Shown here: piece by piece, positions 9,195-17,417 of the stretch
Layout: the number at the start of each line of letters is the position of its first letter
Numbering within the stretch: the stretch's first letter is position 1
NCBI RefSeq assembly: GCF_000455325.1
Contig: NZ_HG322951.1
Span: forward strand, 3,212,132-3,276,131
Direction of reading: 5' to 3'
Length of the DNA: 64,000 nucleotides
Source of the DNA: Mycolicibacterium septicum DSM 44393
GTDB taxonomy: Bacteria; Actinomycetota; Actinomycetes; Mycobacteriales; Mycobacteriaceae
The notes under the pieces: generated by a model
Told to the model about the DNA's origin: nothing
The model's input: the letters and a program-made list of their open reading frames with translations, nothing else
Databases searched by the model: none
Translations under genes and position numbers: made by a program

Positions 9195-10336
9195 CATTGT
9201 GCGCCGACGAACTGGAGGAGGGTGCGTGCGCCGCCACCGGTCTGGATGACTTCGGTACGTCCTATTACCGAGAGGGCCTCGAGCGCACCGTGGATGCGCT
9301 GAACAACGAGGCTCAGCTCAACGACCTGGGCCGGGTGATGCAACACGCGACCATCAGCAACGCCCTGATCCAACGGCTCAAGATCATCGACACGTACAAG
9401 CGGCATCCGGAGATCGGCGACGAGGTGATCGAGGGGCCTGTCGTCATTCTCGGACTGCCGCGCACCGGCACAACGGCTTTGGGGCAATTGGTGGCGAACG
9501 ACCCGCAGTTCCGGTCATTGCGGACCTGGGAATCTCAGGCACCGACGCCGCCGCCGGAAGCGGCGACGCAGCACACCGATCCGAGGATCGCCCAGGCTGC
9601 CGAGGGCATCGCGATGATCAATCAGATGTTCCCCGACTTCAAGGCGATGATGAGCAGTGAGCCCGAAGCGGCGACCGAATGCCAGGATCTGATGGGCATG
9701 AGTTTTCGTACCTACCACTTCGACGGTGTCGTGCGAGTGCCGGGTTATGTGGAGTGGCTGCTCCAGGCGGATATGCGCGAAACGTACGAATACCACAAGC
9801 AGGTGCTCAAGCTGTTGCAATGGCGCTGTAAGCCGAGCTTGTGGCACCTGCGGACACCGGTGCACATGTTCGCCCTCGATGCCTTCGTAGAGGCGTATCC
9901 TGACGCGAAATTCCTTTGGAGCCATCGTGATCCGGCGAAGGTTCTAGGGTCGGTATGCAGTCTGATCGCCTACATCCGCAGCTGGAGCAGCGACTACACC
10001 GACCCAGCGGAGCTCGGTGCGGAGCAGCTGGCATGGTGGGCCGAGGGTATGGGCCGGGCCATGGACTTCCGCAGGAAGTTCGGCGATGACCGCTTTGTCG
10101 ATGTGTCGTTCGCCGACCTGCAGACCGACTCGGTGAGGACGGTGGCCGACAGTTACGACAAACTGGGTCTCACCTTCACCGACGCCGCGCGCGCCAAGGT
10201 GCAGGAATGGGCCGACGGGCACAAGCCCGGCCAGCGAGGAACACACAACTACGAGCTGGCCGACTACGGACTCACGGAAGAACAAGTCCGGGAAGCATTC
10301 GGCGAATACCTCGCGACCTACGACGCGACGGCCTGA
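9191..10336 (+). CDS. sulfotransferase-family protein
   Basis: A 381-residue P-loop protein of the PAPS-dependent sulfotransferase family. The 5'-phosphosulfate loop is VVILGLPRTGTTALGQLV (about residues 78-95), and the 3'-phosphate-binding region resembles AKFLWSHRDPAKVLGSVCSL (about 237-256). C-terminal blocks (RFVDVSFADLQTDSVRTV) also fit. The substrate is unknown, probably a hydroxylated lipid or small molecule. It overlaps the DUF1214 gene before it by four bases and the TetR gene after it by one base. Confidence 0.85.
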   Translation: MTLCADELEEGACAATGLDDFGTSYYREGLERTVDALNNEAQLNDLGRVMQHATISNALIQRLKIIDTYKRHPEIGDEVIEGPVVILGLPRTGTTALGQLVANDPQFRSLRTWESQAPTPPPEAATQHTDPRIAQAAEGIAMINQMFPDFKAMMSSEPEAATECQDLMGMSFRTYHFDGVVRVPGYVEWLLQADMRETYEYHKQVLKLLQWRCKPSLWHLRTPVHMFALDAFVEAYPDAKFLWSHRDPAKVLGSVCSLIAYIRSWSSDYTDPAELGAEQLAWWAEGMGRAMDFRRKFGDDRFVDVSFADLQTDSVRTVADSYDKLGLTFTDAARAKVQEWADGHKPGQRGTHNYELADYGLTEEQVREAFGEYLATYDATA

Positions 10337-11049
10337 TGGAACCCGCTACGACGGGCGGCAGGAAGAAGCTCGAGCCAGATCCACGGATTCGCAGCACAAT
10401 TCTGACCGCTGCCGCCGAGATCGTCCGCGAGGACGGCGTCAGTGCCCTCAGTATCGCGGAGGTGCTGAATCGGTCGAATCTGGGCACCCGGGCGTTCTAC
10501 CGGCACTTCGATTCGAAAGACCAACTCGTGTCGGCGCTGTTCCTTGAGATGGCTCGTGTCGAGGTGCAACGCCTCGAGCGGCACATGGCGGCGGCTCCTG
10601 ACGCCGTTCGTGCCGTGGCCGCCTGGATCGATGGCCGACTGGACCTCGCGTTCAACGCCGGCATCCGGTCGGACCTACGCCAGATGTCGCTGGAGGCCCA
10701 GTCCCAGATGTTCGCCGCGCCCGAGTTGGTCGGCCCGGCCTACCGCGAGATGCTCCGCCCACTCGTCGACCAGCTCGAACACGGCAGGCAGGCGGGGCTG
10801 TTCGACGACATCGACCCCGAGGTCGAGGTCCTCTCGATCCAGGGCGTCGTGTGGTCGAACATCGAGCGGCAATGGGCAACGCCGGGTTGTGACCTGCAGG
10901 AAATCCGGGCGCATGTACTGCGCTTCTGCCTTCGCGGGCTCGGAGTTGCGCCCGAGATGATCCAAGCGGTCGTGAACGAACCGCGGACTGAGCGAAAACC
11001 GATGAAGCGCAACGCGTCCAAGAGTGGTGTGCACACCCGATCGAGATAG
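10336..11049 (+). CDS. TetR/AcrR-family transcriptional regulator
   Basis: A 237-residue regulator. The HTH is at about residues 15-60: TILTAAAEIVREDG, then ALSIAEVLNRSNLGTRAFYRHFDSKDQLVSALF. The C-terminal ligand domain is divergent and ends in a basic tail (RKPMKRNASK). The ATG overlaps the sulfotransferase stop (TGATG). Being inside the operon, it probably autoregulates and responds to the operon substrate; the palindrome at 7900-7914 is a candidate site. Confidence 0.9.
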   Translation: MEPATTGGRKKLEPDPRIRSTILTAAAEIVREDGVSALSIAEVLNRSNLGTRAFYRHFDSKDQLVSALFLEMARVEVQRLERHMAAAPDAVRAVAAWIDGRLDLAFNAGIRSDLRQMSLEAQSQMFAAPELVGPAYREMLRPLVDQLEHGRQAGLFDDIDPEVEVLSIQGVVWSNIERQWATPGCDLQEIRAHVLRFCLRGLGVAPEMIQAVVNEPRTERKPMKRNASKSGVHTRSR

Positions 11050-11056
11050 GGAGAAC

Positions 11057-11860
11057 ATGGATCTGGGTCTGGCGGGTTCGGCTGCCGTTGTCACCGGCGG
11101 CAGCAAAGGCATGGGATTGGCGATCGCCGAGACTCTGGCGGGCGAAGGGGCCCGCGTCGCGGTGATGGCACGTGGTCGTGAAGCTCTCGACGCCGCCGCG
11201 GAATCCTGTCTGGCGGCCGGTGCGCCGGATGCCGTCGGCATCAGCGTCGACATGACCGACTCTGATTCGATCGCGGCCGGCTTCGAGGCCGTGCGGGAAA
11301 GGTGGGGCGCGCTGAACAGCCTGGTGCACACCATCGGTCCGGGCGACGGCTATTTCGAGGAGATGGACGACGCCGAGTGGGATGCCGCGTTCGCGCTGGG
11401 CACCATGTCCGGGGTGCGCTCGATCCGGGCCGCCCTGCCGATGCTGCGCGCCGCCGATTGGGCCCGCATCGTCACGCTCTCCGCGCATTCCATCCAGCGC
11501 CAGAACCCCCGGATCGTCGCCTACACCGCCTCGAAGGCCGCGCTGAGCAGCGTCACCAAGAACCTCTCGAAAAGCCTTGCCAAGGACGGGATTCTGGTGA
11601 ACTGCGTATGCCCGGGAACGATCGTCACCGCAAGCTTCACCGAGAACCTCAAAGACATCCTGGCCGCCGATGGCTTGGACGCAACCAATCCCGTCGATGT
11701 GATGACGTGGATCGACGACAACTTTCATCAGCCGTGCGACCTCGGCCGCGCCGGACTGCCGGAGGAGATCGCGTCGATCACGACCTACCTGGCGTCACGA
11801 CGCAACGGCTACGTCACCGGTGCCACCGTCAACGTGGATGGCGGTTCGGACTTCATCTGA
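11057..11860 (+). CDS. short-chain dehydrogenase/reductase (SDR)
   Basis: A 267-residue classical SDR that oxidises or reduces an alcohol/ketone with NAD(P). The cofactor motif is VVTGGSKGMGLA near residue 10. The catalytic triad parts are TLSAHS and YTASKAAL, and the end is the usual GATVNVDGGSDFI. The ATG at 11057 has GGGAG upstream; the frame's earlier start would add eleven residues without a ribosome site. Last gene of the DUF1214-sulfotransferase operon. It ends at a hairpin shared with the converging SDR. Confidence 0.9.
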   Translation: MDLGLAGSAAVVTGGSKGMGLAIAETLAGEGARVAVMARGREALDAAAESCLAAGAPDAVGISVDMTDSDSIAAGFEAVRERWGALNSLVHTIGPGDGYFEEMDDAEWDAAFALGTMSGVRSIRAALPMLRAADWARIVTLSAHSIQRQNPRIVAYTASKAALSSVTKNLSKSLAKDGILVNCVCPGTIVTASFTENLKDILAADGLDATNPVDVMTWIDDNFHQPCDLGRAGLPEEIASITTYLASRRNGYVTGATVNVDGGSDFI

Positions 11861-11885
11861 GGCCGGGAGGCGGAGGCCGGCCTCA
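11858..11885. terminator. bidirectional hairpin between two convergent SDR genes
   Basis: TGAGGCCGG and CCGGCCTCA form 9-base perfect arms around a 10-base loop. The arms include the stop codons of both genes, so one stem can end transcription from both sides. No T-run is present. Confidence 0.5.
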
Positions 11886-12695
11886 GATCTTGGTGGCGCC
11901 GAGGACGTACTCGCCGGTGTCGGGATGGTGGGACCAGCCGCTGGAGGCTTGGGTGCCGCCATCCACGTGGATGGTCTGACCTGTGATGTAGCTGGACATA
12001 TCGGACGCGAGAAACACTGCGGCGGCGGCCATCTCGTCGACATGGCCGGGGCGGCCCATCGGGACCATCAACCCGGCCCGCTCTTCGGCGCCCGGCGGGG
12101 AGAGAGCTCTGATGCCCTCGGTCATGGTGAGGTCGGGGGCCAGGGCGTTGACGCGGATGCCATGCAGTGCGAGTTCCAGTGCCGCGGTCTTGGTGTAGTT
12201 GATGACCCCGGCCTTGGCGGCGGCATAGGTGGCGTAACCCGGTGCGGCGCGGACGCCTTCGATGGAGGTGACGTTGATGATGCTGCCCGGTAGGTTCAGC
12301 TCGACGAGTTCCCGCGCCACACGTTGAGTGCACAGGTAGACATGGCGCAGGTTGGATCTGTAGAGCGTGTCCCAGCCGTTTTCGGTGGTGTCGAGGATGC
12401 CCGACCGGAATACACCCCCGGCGTTGTTGACGAGGATGGTGACCGGGCCCAGTTCGGCGACGGTCTGCGCCAGCGCGGCATCGACGGCGGAGCTGTCCCG
12501 GACATCGGTGGGGATGCCGAGCGCACCGATCTCGTCGGCGGCCGCCGCACACGATTCGGGGGCCCGTTCCCAGATCGCCACCTTGGCTCCGAAGGCTTTC
12601 AGTCCCGCCGCGATGCCGCGACCGATACCTGCGCCGCCTCCGGTGACGACCGCGACGCGGTCCGTCAGAAGAATGCTCGAAGCATCGAGAGTCAT
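11883..12695 (-). CDS. short-chain dehydrogenase/reductase (SDR)
   Basis: A 270-residue classical SDR. The cofactor loop is VVTGGGAGIGRGIA, NNAGG follows, the catalytic parts are NVTSIEG and YATYAAAKAGV, and the end is GQTIHVDGGTQ plus a 25-residue tail (SSGWSHHPDTGEYVLGATKI) that is longer than usual. Transcribed divergently from the P450 gene at 12789. The shared 93-base region holds a TACCGTA repeat, so both may answer to the same regulator. Confidence 0.9.
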   Translation of the reverse strand: MTLDASSILLTDRVAVVTGGGAGIGRGIAAGLKAFGAKVAIWERAPESCAAAADEIGALGIPTDVRDSSAVDAALAQTVAELGPVTILVNNAGGVFRSGILDTTENGWDTLYRSNLRHVYLCTQRVARELVELNLPGSIINVTSIEGVRAAPGYATYAAAKAGVINYTKTAALELALHGIRVNALAPDLTMTEGIRALSPPGAEERAGLMVPMGRPGHVDEMAAAAVFLASDMSSYITGQTIHVDGGTQASSGWSHHPDTGEYVLGATKI

Positions 12696-12732
12696 GCCGT
12701 CTCCTGGGTCTCGTCAAAGCAGTACACAATGC

Positions 12733-12752
12733 TTACCGTAAGGTATACCGTT
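12733..12752. promoter_or_regulatory. TACCGTA-type operator between divergent SDR and P450 genes
   Basis: TTACCGTAAGGTA forms a short palindrome, followed by another TACCGT. The same half-site occurs before the P450 at 19146 and twice before the acyl-CoA ligase operon. The TetR at 20363-21112 is the likely binder. Confidence 0.5.
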
Positions 12753-12788
12753 GAGGCTGGCAGTGGCGTTCCAGGAAGGGGCTGCACG

Positions 12789-13949
12789 TTGGTTCCGAAT
12801 GTCCATGACCCGGAGTTCTGGCAATACGGACCCGACCGCGAACTCGCGGAGCTGCGCCGGGGTTGCCCCGTCGCGCGGCATCCCGAGGCCGGCTTCTGGA
12901 CGGTCGCCGGCCATGAACAGATCGTCGCGATCAGCAAGAATCCGGCGACCTACAGTTCGTCCAAGGGTGTCCTGATCGGCGATCTGAAGCGCACCGTGAC
13001 CGGTACGGAGTCCATTCTCTACGTCGATCCGCCACGGCACGTCGCGATGCGGCGCATCGTCAACAAGGGCTTCACCGTCCGCAGAGTTGCCGAACTTGCA
13101 CCGATCGTCGAGCGCATCACGTCCGAGGTGCTCGATGCAATCGATCCGACGGTGCCGATCGATGCCGTGGACGCGATCAGCGCACCGGTACCGATCCTGG
13201 TGATCGCTCACCTGCTGGGGGTCCCGGCCGAGGACCTCCCCACATTCCGCACGTGGTCGGATGCGATCGCGATTGCCGCGACGGACCCGACCGATCCGCG
13301 GGCGATGGCGGCGGTCGACTTCTTCGTCTACTTCAACACCAAGCTCGACGAGCGTGCGGCAGAGGTGGATCCGCCGGAGGACCTGCTCACGGCGATCACC
13401 GTGGATGCCGAACTTGACAGGGCCGAGCAACTCGGGTTCTGCATGAGCCTGCTGGTCGCGGGCAACGAGACGACCCGACACCTCATCAGCGGGGGACTGG
13501 TCGCCCTGGCCGATCATCCCGGGCAGCGGGCCACACTCGCCGAGGACGACTCCCGGATCCCGACCGCGGTCGAGGAGATGTTGCGTTGGGTCACACCGAT
13601 TGTGGCGATGGCGCGTACCACGACATGCCCGGTGACATTGGGTGGCGTCGATGTCGGCACCGACGAGTATCTGGTGATGCTCTATGCCGCCGCGAACCGG
13701 GACGAAGATGTGTTCGGTTCGGACGCGGCAGAATTCGACGTGACCCGGTCACCCAACCCGCATCTGGCCTTCGGGATAGGCGAGCACTTCTGCCTCGGCG
13801 CTCAGTTGGCCCGGCTGGAAGCCAAAATCGTGTTCACCGAGGTGTTGCGGCGCTGGCCGGACTATCAGGTACTCGATGGCGTGCAGATGGGCGCGTCGAC
13901 ACTTCTGCGGGAAACGACCAAACTTCCGATACTGCTGCAGGCCGATTGA
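12789..13949 (+). CDS. cytochrome P450
   Basis: A 386-residue soluble class I P450 that inserts oxygen using electrons from a ferredoxin and reductase; neither is encoded in this window. The I-helix oxygen motif is LLVAGNETTRH, the K-helix is AVEEMLRW, and the haem loop is FGIGEHFCLGAQLAR with Cys335 as ligand. The start is uncertain: TTG at 12789 has GGAAGGGG about 8 bases upstream and no ATG/GTG fits better. The frame stays open upstream over the SDR gene as an antisense artefact. The gene ends 6 bases before the converging lipocalin-like gene. Confidence 0.92.
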   Translation: MVPNVHDPEFWQYGPDRELAELRRGCPVARHPEAGFWTVAGHEQIVAISKNPATYSSSKGVLIGDLKRTVTGTESILYVDPPRHVAMRRIVNKGFTVRRVAELAPIVERITSEVLDAIDPTVPIDAVDAISAPVPILVIAHLLGVPAEDLPTFRTWSDAIAIAATDPTDPRAMAAVDFFVYFNTKLDERAAEVDPPEDLLTAITVDAELDRAEQLGFCMSLLVAGNETTRHLISGGLVALADHPGQRATLAEDDSRIPTAVEEMLRWVTPIVAMARTTTCPVTLGGVDVGTDEYLVMLYAAANRDEDVFGSDAAEFDVTRSPNPHLAFGIGEHFCLGAQLARLEAKIVFTEVLRRWPDYQVLDGVQMGASTLLRETTKLPILLQAD

Positions 13950-13955
13950 CATCGA

Positions 13956-15347
13956 CTATCGCACGTCGTTCTCCACGGCCTCGGCGAGCGCGTCGAGGAC
14001 CTCGATCAGGTCGCCGGACGCGTCATCCGGCAGTGCGGTGAGCAGGGGGCGCAACCGGCTGTCCAGGCAGTTCAATGTGGCTGGCTTGTCGCGCTGCGCG
14101 ACACGTGAACGCACCTCGACGATGGCCGACGTCAGCTCGGCGGAGTCGGCACCGGCAGAAGAGATCTGGGTCGCCAGAACATCGACCAGTTCCCAGTCGC
14201 GATACATCGCGTCGGAGGACTCGAAGAGCGCGAATCCGGTGACGGGCGTGCCTGCCATCGTCCCTTGGTAGCGGTACGGACCTTCGAGGTACTCGACCGG
14301 CAACGCATGCGCGGGAGCCTGCACCAGCGGCTCACCCGTCAACTCCAGATCGAGCTTCGCCGACCTGATGCTGTGCCGCCCGGGCATGTATCGGTGCGGC
14401 GACGGCGGTCGCACCAGGCTGCGAATCCTGTTGGGCCAGCGCACAAAACTGGTCGTGGTCACCTCGAGGTCCTCGACGCACTCCGGTGCGGTGCCGTCGT
14501 CGTAGGCCGCCGTGATTCCGGTGAACGGCACCAGCGCGTTGCCGAGGCGCCGGTCGAACTGTCGCCACACACTGAGGTCGGCACCGTTGTCCAGGCTGAT
14601 GGTGTGCCATTGGTGGCCCTGGCCGCGGATGTCGCCGGCAGTGGCGCCGCCGCCGGCGTAGCTCGGGAACCACTGCCGGTCGATATGGCCGGACGGGCCC
14701 GTGACCTTCTCGGTGAACGCGCCCCAGCGCAATGTTCCGGTCATTCGCACACCGGTCTGGAAGTACGAGTAGGTGTCGTCCTGCAGGCTCGCGACGATCT
14801 TGCCGTTGTAGACCGACGCCCCGACCGGCACCGGAGACCGGGTGGGGGTCAGGTGCAGCCGCAATTCCATTGCGGCGTCGTCGATGTCACGGCCGAATGC
14901 AGCGAAGTCATAGGTGTACGGGATCAGTGCTCCGCTGCTGTCACGACACGCCGCCCAGGTGGATGTGCCGGCACTGCTCGCGTAGCGCAGATCCAGGTAT
15001 CCCTCGGCGCTGTCGAGTTTGTGCACAGTGCCGGGCTCCATGTTTCGCGGCGGCATGTCGTAGTCGGTGAAGGTGCCGTAGCTGCCGTGATCGAGGTCGA
15101 ACAGCGCAAAGGTGTGGAAGTCGGCGACCACCTCACCGCCGGGGCGGTTCCTGTTGTAGATGGTGATGAAGGCGAACCGCCGACCGGATTCCTGTCCCGT
15201 CAGATAGCCCGCGAGGTACCAGGTGTCGGACTGGTACTCGGGATGGGTGCCCTCGGCGCCGGGGAAATCGAGCTGGGGATCGCCGGGCACCAGGTGAAAC
15301 GGGTACCGCCGCCAATCGGACTGTGTCGATGCATCGGTCGTGCTCAT
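13956..15347 (-). CDS. AttH/CrtC-type lipocalin-like protein
   Basis: A 463-residue protein that looks like the two-lipocalin AttH/hydroxyneurosporene-synthase fold. It has many short Trp/Tyr-rich beta segments, GHIDRQWFPSY in the middle and YLEGPYRYQGTMAGTPVTGFALFES near residue 350. This last pattern is the typical end of the second barrel, followed by a helical tail of about 80 residues. No signal peptide is visible. Enzymatic role unknown; relatives act on terpenoids or steroids. The start overlaps the alcohol dehydrogenase stop (ATGA). It is the last gene of the ALDH-SDR-ADH operon, which suggests work on the same substrate. Confidence 0.6.
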   Translation of the reverse strand: MSTTDASTQSDWRRYPFHLVPGDPQLDFPGAEGTHPEYQSDTWYLAGYLTGQESGRRFAFITIYNRNRPGGEVVADFHTFALFDLDHGSYGTFTDYDMPPRNMEPGTVHKLDSAEGYLDLRYASSAGTSTWAACRDSSGALIPYTYDFAAFGRDIDDAAMELRLHLTPTRSPVPVGASVYNGKIVASLQDDTYSYFQTGVRMTGTLRWGAFTEKVTGPSGHIDRQWFPSYAGGGATAGDIRGQGHQWHTISLDNGADLSVWRQFDRRLGNALVPFTGITAAYDDGTAPECVEDLEVTTTSFVRWPNRIRSLVRPPSPHRYMPGRHSIRSAKLDLELTGEPLVQAPAHALPVEYLEGPYRYQGTMAGTPVTGFALFESSDAMYRDWELVDVLATQISSAGADSAELTSAIVEVRSRVAQRDKPATLNCLDSRLRPLLTALPDDASGDLIEVLDALAEAVENDVR

Positions 15348-16456
15348 GGTGGCCCGCTCTCCTCCTGCTCATTGACTATGACGGATCTGATGCCGGTACC
15401 ACTGCGCAGATCGTCGAACGCGCCGTTCACCTCGTCGAGCGTGACCCGGCCGGTGATCAAGCGTTCCAGCGGAAGTCGCCCAGTTCGCCACAGGTTCAAC
15501 AGCATCGGGAAGTCCCGCCCGGGTACCACTGATCCGTACTGGCACCCGACAAGGGTCTTGGCGTGCATGTAGAGGTCATAGGCCGAAAGGGAGACGCGTT
15601 CCTCCACCGGTGCGGCACCGACGATGCACGTGGTGCCGCCGCGCCGGGTCGCCTCGATCGCCGTCTCGATGGTGGCTCGGCGCCCGACCGCTTCGAATAC
15701 GTAGTCCGCGCCGCGCCGTCCGGTGAGCGACCGGACCTGCTTGACGACATCACCATCGGCCGGGTTCACGGCGTGGGTGGCGCCCAGAGCTATCGCGGTC
15801 TCGCGGCGTGATGCCACCGGATCGATCGCGATGATCTCCGCGGCGCCACGGACTTTCGCGGCCATCAGCGACGCCAGGCCGACGCCGCCGAGCCCGATGA
15901 CCGCGACGGCGCTGCCGTGCTCGACCGGCGCGGTGTTGAGTGCAGCCCCCGCGCCGGTGGCGACACCGCAGCCGATCAGTGACGCGATGTCCAACGGAAT
16001 GTCGGCGTCGATCGGGACCACGGCGCGCGCCAGGCAGTTGGTGGCGGTCGCGAAGCTGGATACCCCCATCGACGTGAACAGGGCGTTGCCTCCGGCGTCG
16101 GTGGCATACGGCATCGAATAGGTGTCGCGGATCGCGTTGCGGCACAGATGGACTTCTCCGCGCAGGCAGAACCAACAATGACCACAGGCGGCCACCCAGG
16201 CGATCACCACGTGATCGCCGGGCTTCACATGGTGCACGTCGGAACCCACCGACTCGACGACGCCGGCGCCTTCGTGTCCCAGGACGCACGGTGTGCCGGC
16301 CGGCAGTGCTCCGGTGGCCTGAGACAGGTCGGAATGGCACACGCCGCTGGCGACGATGCGCACTCGAACCTGGTCGGGGGCAAGGGGCGCGAGCGTGATC
16401 TCGTCGACTTCGAGCGGCTTGCCGATGGTGCGGAGAATCGCGCCGCGTTCGCTCAT
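15344..16456 (-). CDS. zinc-dependent alcohol dehydrogenase (class III / NDMA-type)
   Basis: A 370-residue medium-chain dehydrogenase. The catalytic zinc region is SGVCHSDLSQATG and GHEGAGVVESVG. The structural zinc cysteines are in CGHCWFCLRGEVHLC, and the nucleotide fold is VIGLGGVGLASLMAA. It resembles the NDMA-dependent alcohol dehydrogenases that need mycofactocin for cofactor recycling, which fits the mycofactocin-type SDR one gene upstream. GGAACCAGGG precedes the ATG. Probably oxidises an alcohol made by the neighbouring P450s to an aldehyde for the operon's ALDH. Confidence 0.88.
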   Translation of the reverse strand: MSERGAILRTIGKPLEVDEITLAPLAPDQVRVRIVASGVCHSDLSQATGALPAGTPCVLGHEGAGVVESVGSDVHHVKPGDHVVIAWVAACGHCWFCLRGEVHLCRNAIRDTYSMPYATDAGGNALFTSMGVSSFATATNCLARAVVPIDADIPLDIASLIGCGVATGAGAALNTAPVEHGSAVAVIGLGGVGLASLMAAKVRGAAEIIAIDPVASRRETAIALGATHAVNPADGDVVKQVRSLTGRRGADYVFEAVGRRATIETAIEATRRGGTTCIVGAAPVEERVSLSAYDLYMHAKTLVGCQYGSVVPGRDFPMLLNLWRTGRLPLERLITGRVTLDEVNGAFDDLRSGTGIRSVIVNEQEESGPP

Positions 16457-16509
16457 CCCTGGTTCCTCTGGCTCGTCCGGATGCCCGGCTTCACGTCACC
16501 GGGCGCTGA

Positions 16510-17370
16510 CTACCCTGACCACGGTATGGCCTTGAGCGCACCGCCGGCATCGATACGCAGTTGCTGGCCGGTCACGTAACGGGCAGCGTCGGAGGCGAGG
16601 TAGAGCACCGCTTCGCTGACGTCCTCGGGTTCGACATAGGGGACCGGCATGGCGTTCATCAATGGGAAGGTCAACTCGGCGTCCTCGCGCGTCGGATTTT
16701 CCAGATCCGGCCGGAACGCCCGGTACATCGGCGTGCTGTGCAGCATGTCCGTATTGACGTTGGTCGGGTGGACAGCGTTGACCCGGATGAACTCCGGGGC
16801 CAGTTGCAGGGCGAGATTGTTGACGTAGTGCGACACCACCTGTTTGGCGAAACCGTAGCCGGCACCGCCCGGGCCGGCGTCCATACCGCTGGTGTTCCCT
16901 GAGGACAGTGACGCGGCCAGCGAACCGGTCGCGATGATCGAGGCGCCGGCCTTGAGGTGCTTCAGGCTGGAATGAACCAGATTGAGCACGCCGACCAGAT
17001 CGACGTCCACCGCGTCGACGAAGGCTTGTTGCGGACCACCTTTGGTGAGCGGCGCGATGCCGGCATTGGCCAACACGATGTCGAGCCTCCCGAATTCGGC
17101 CACCCCGGCGTCCACGGCGGCCGACAGGGCGACGCGATCGCGGACGTCGGCGATGACGGTGTAGGCCTTGCGGCCTTCCTTCTCGATCAACCGGGCCGTC
17201 TCGTCGAGGTCTTCCGGCCGGGCCAACGGGTAGTCGTTGGTCGCGATGTCCTGGCACAGATCGATCGCGATGATGTCGGCGCCCTCGGCGGCCAGCAATC
17301 TGGCATGTGACCGCCCCTGCCCGCGCGCCGCACCGCTGATGACAGCTACCTTGCCCTCGACTCTGCCCAC
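16510..17370 (-). CDS. mycofactocin-coupled SDR
   Basis: A 286-residue SDR with the features of the mycofactocin-dependent group. The cofactor loop is ISGAARGQGRSHA, followed by an elongated region after the second strand (IIAIDLCQDIATNDYPLARP) that in this group locks the NAD in place. Catalytic parts are TGSLAA and GYGFAKQ. GTG at 17370 is chosen: GGGAG is 7 bases upstream and the product starts GRVEGKVAVISG as in relatives. An upstream ATG at 17421 would overlap the ALDH gene. By family knowledge it passes electrons to mycofactocin rather than to free NAD. Confidence 0.85.
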   Translation of the reverse strand: MGRVEGKVAVISGAARGQGRSHARLLAAEGADIIAIDLCQDIATNDYPLARPEDLDETARLIEKEGRKAYTVIADVRDRVALSAAVDAGVAEFGRLDIVLANAGIAPLTKGGPQQAFVDAVDVDLVGVLNLVHSSLKHLKAGASIIATGSLAASLSSGNTSGMDAGPGGAGYGFAKQVVSHYVNNLALQLAPEFIRVNAVHPTNVNTDMLHSTPMYRAFRPDLENPTREDAELTFPLMNAMPVPYVEPEDVSEAVLYLASDAARYVTGQQLRIDAGGALKAIPWSG

Positions 17371-17417
17371 TGCCTGACTCCCTTGTCGTGTTGTCGCCGG
17401 TGAATCCGGCTGCCGGC

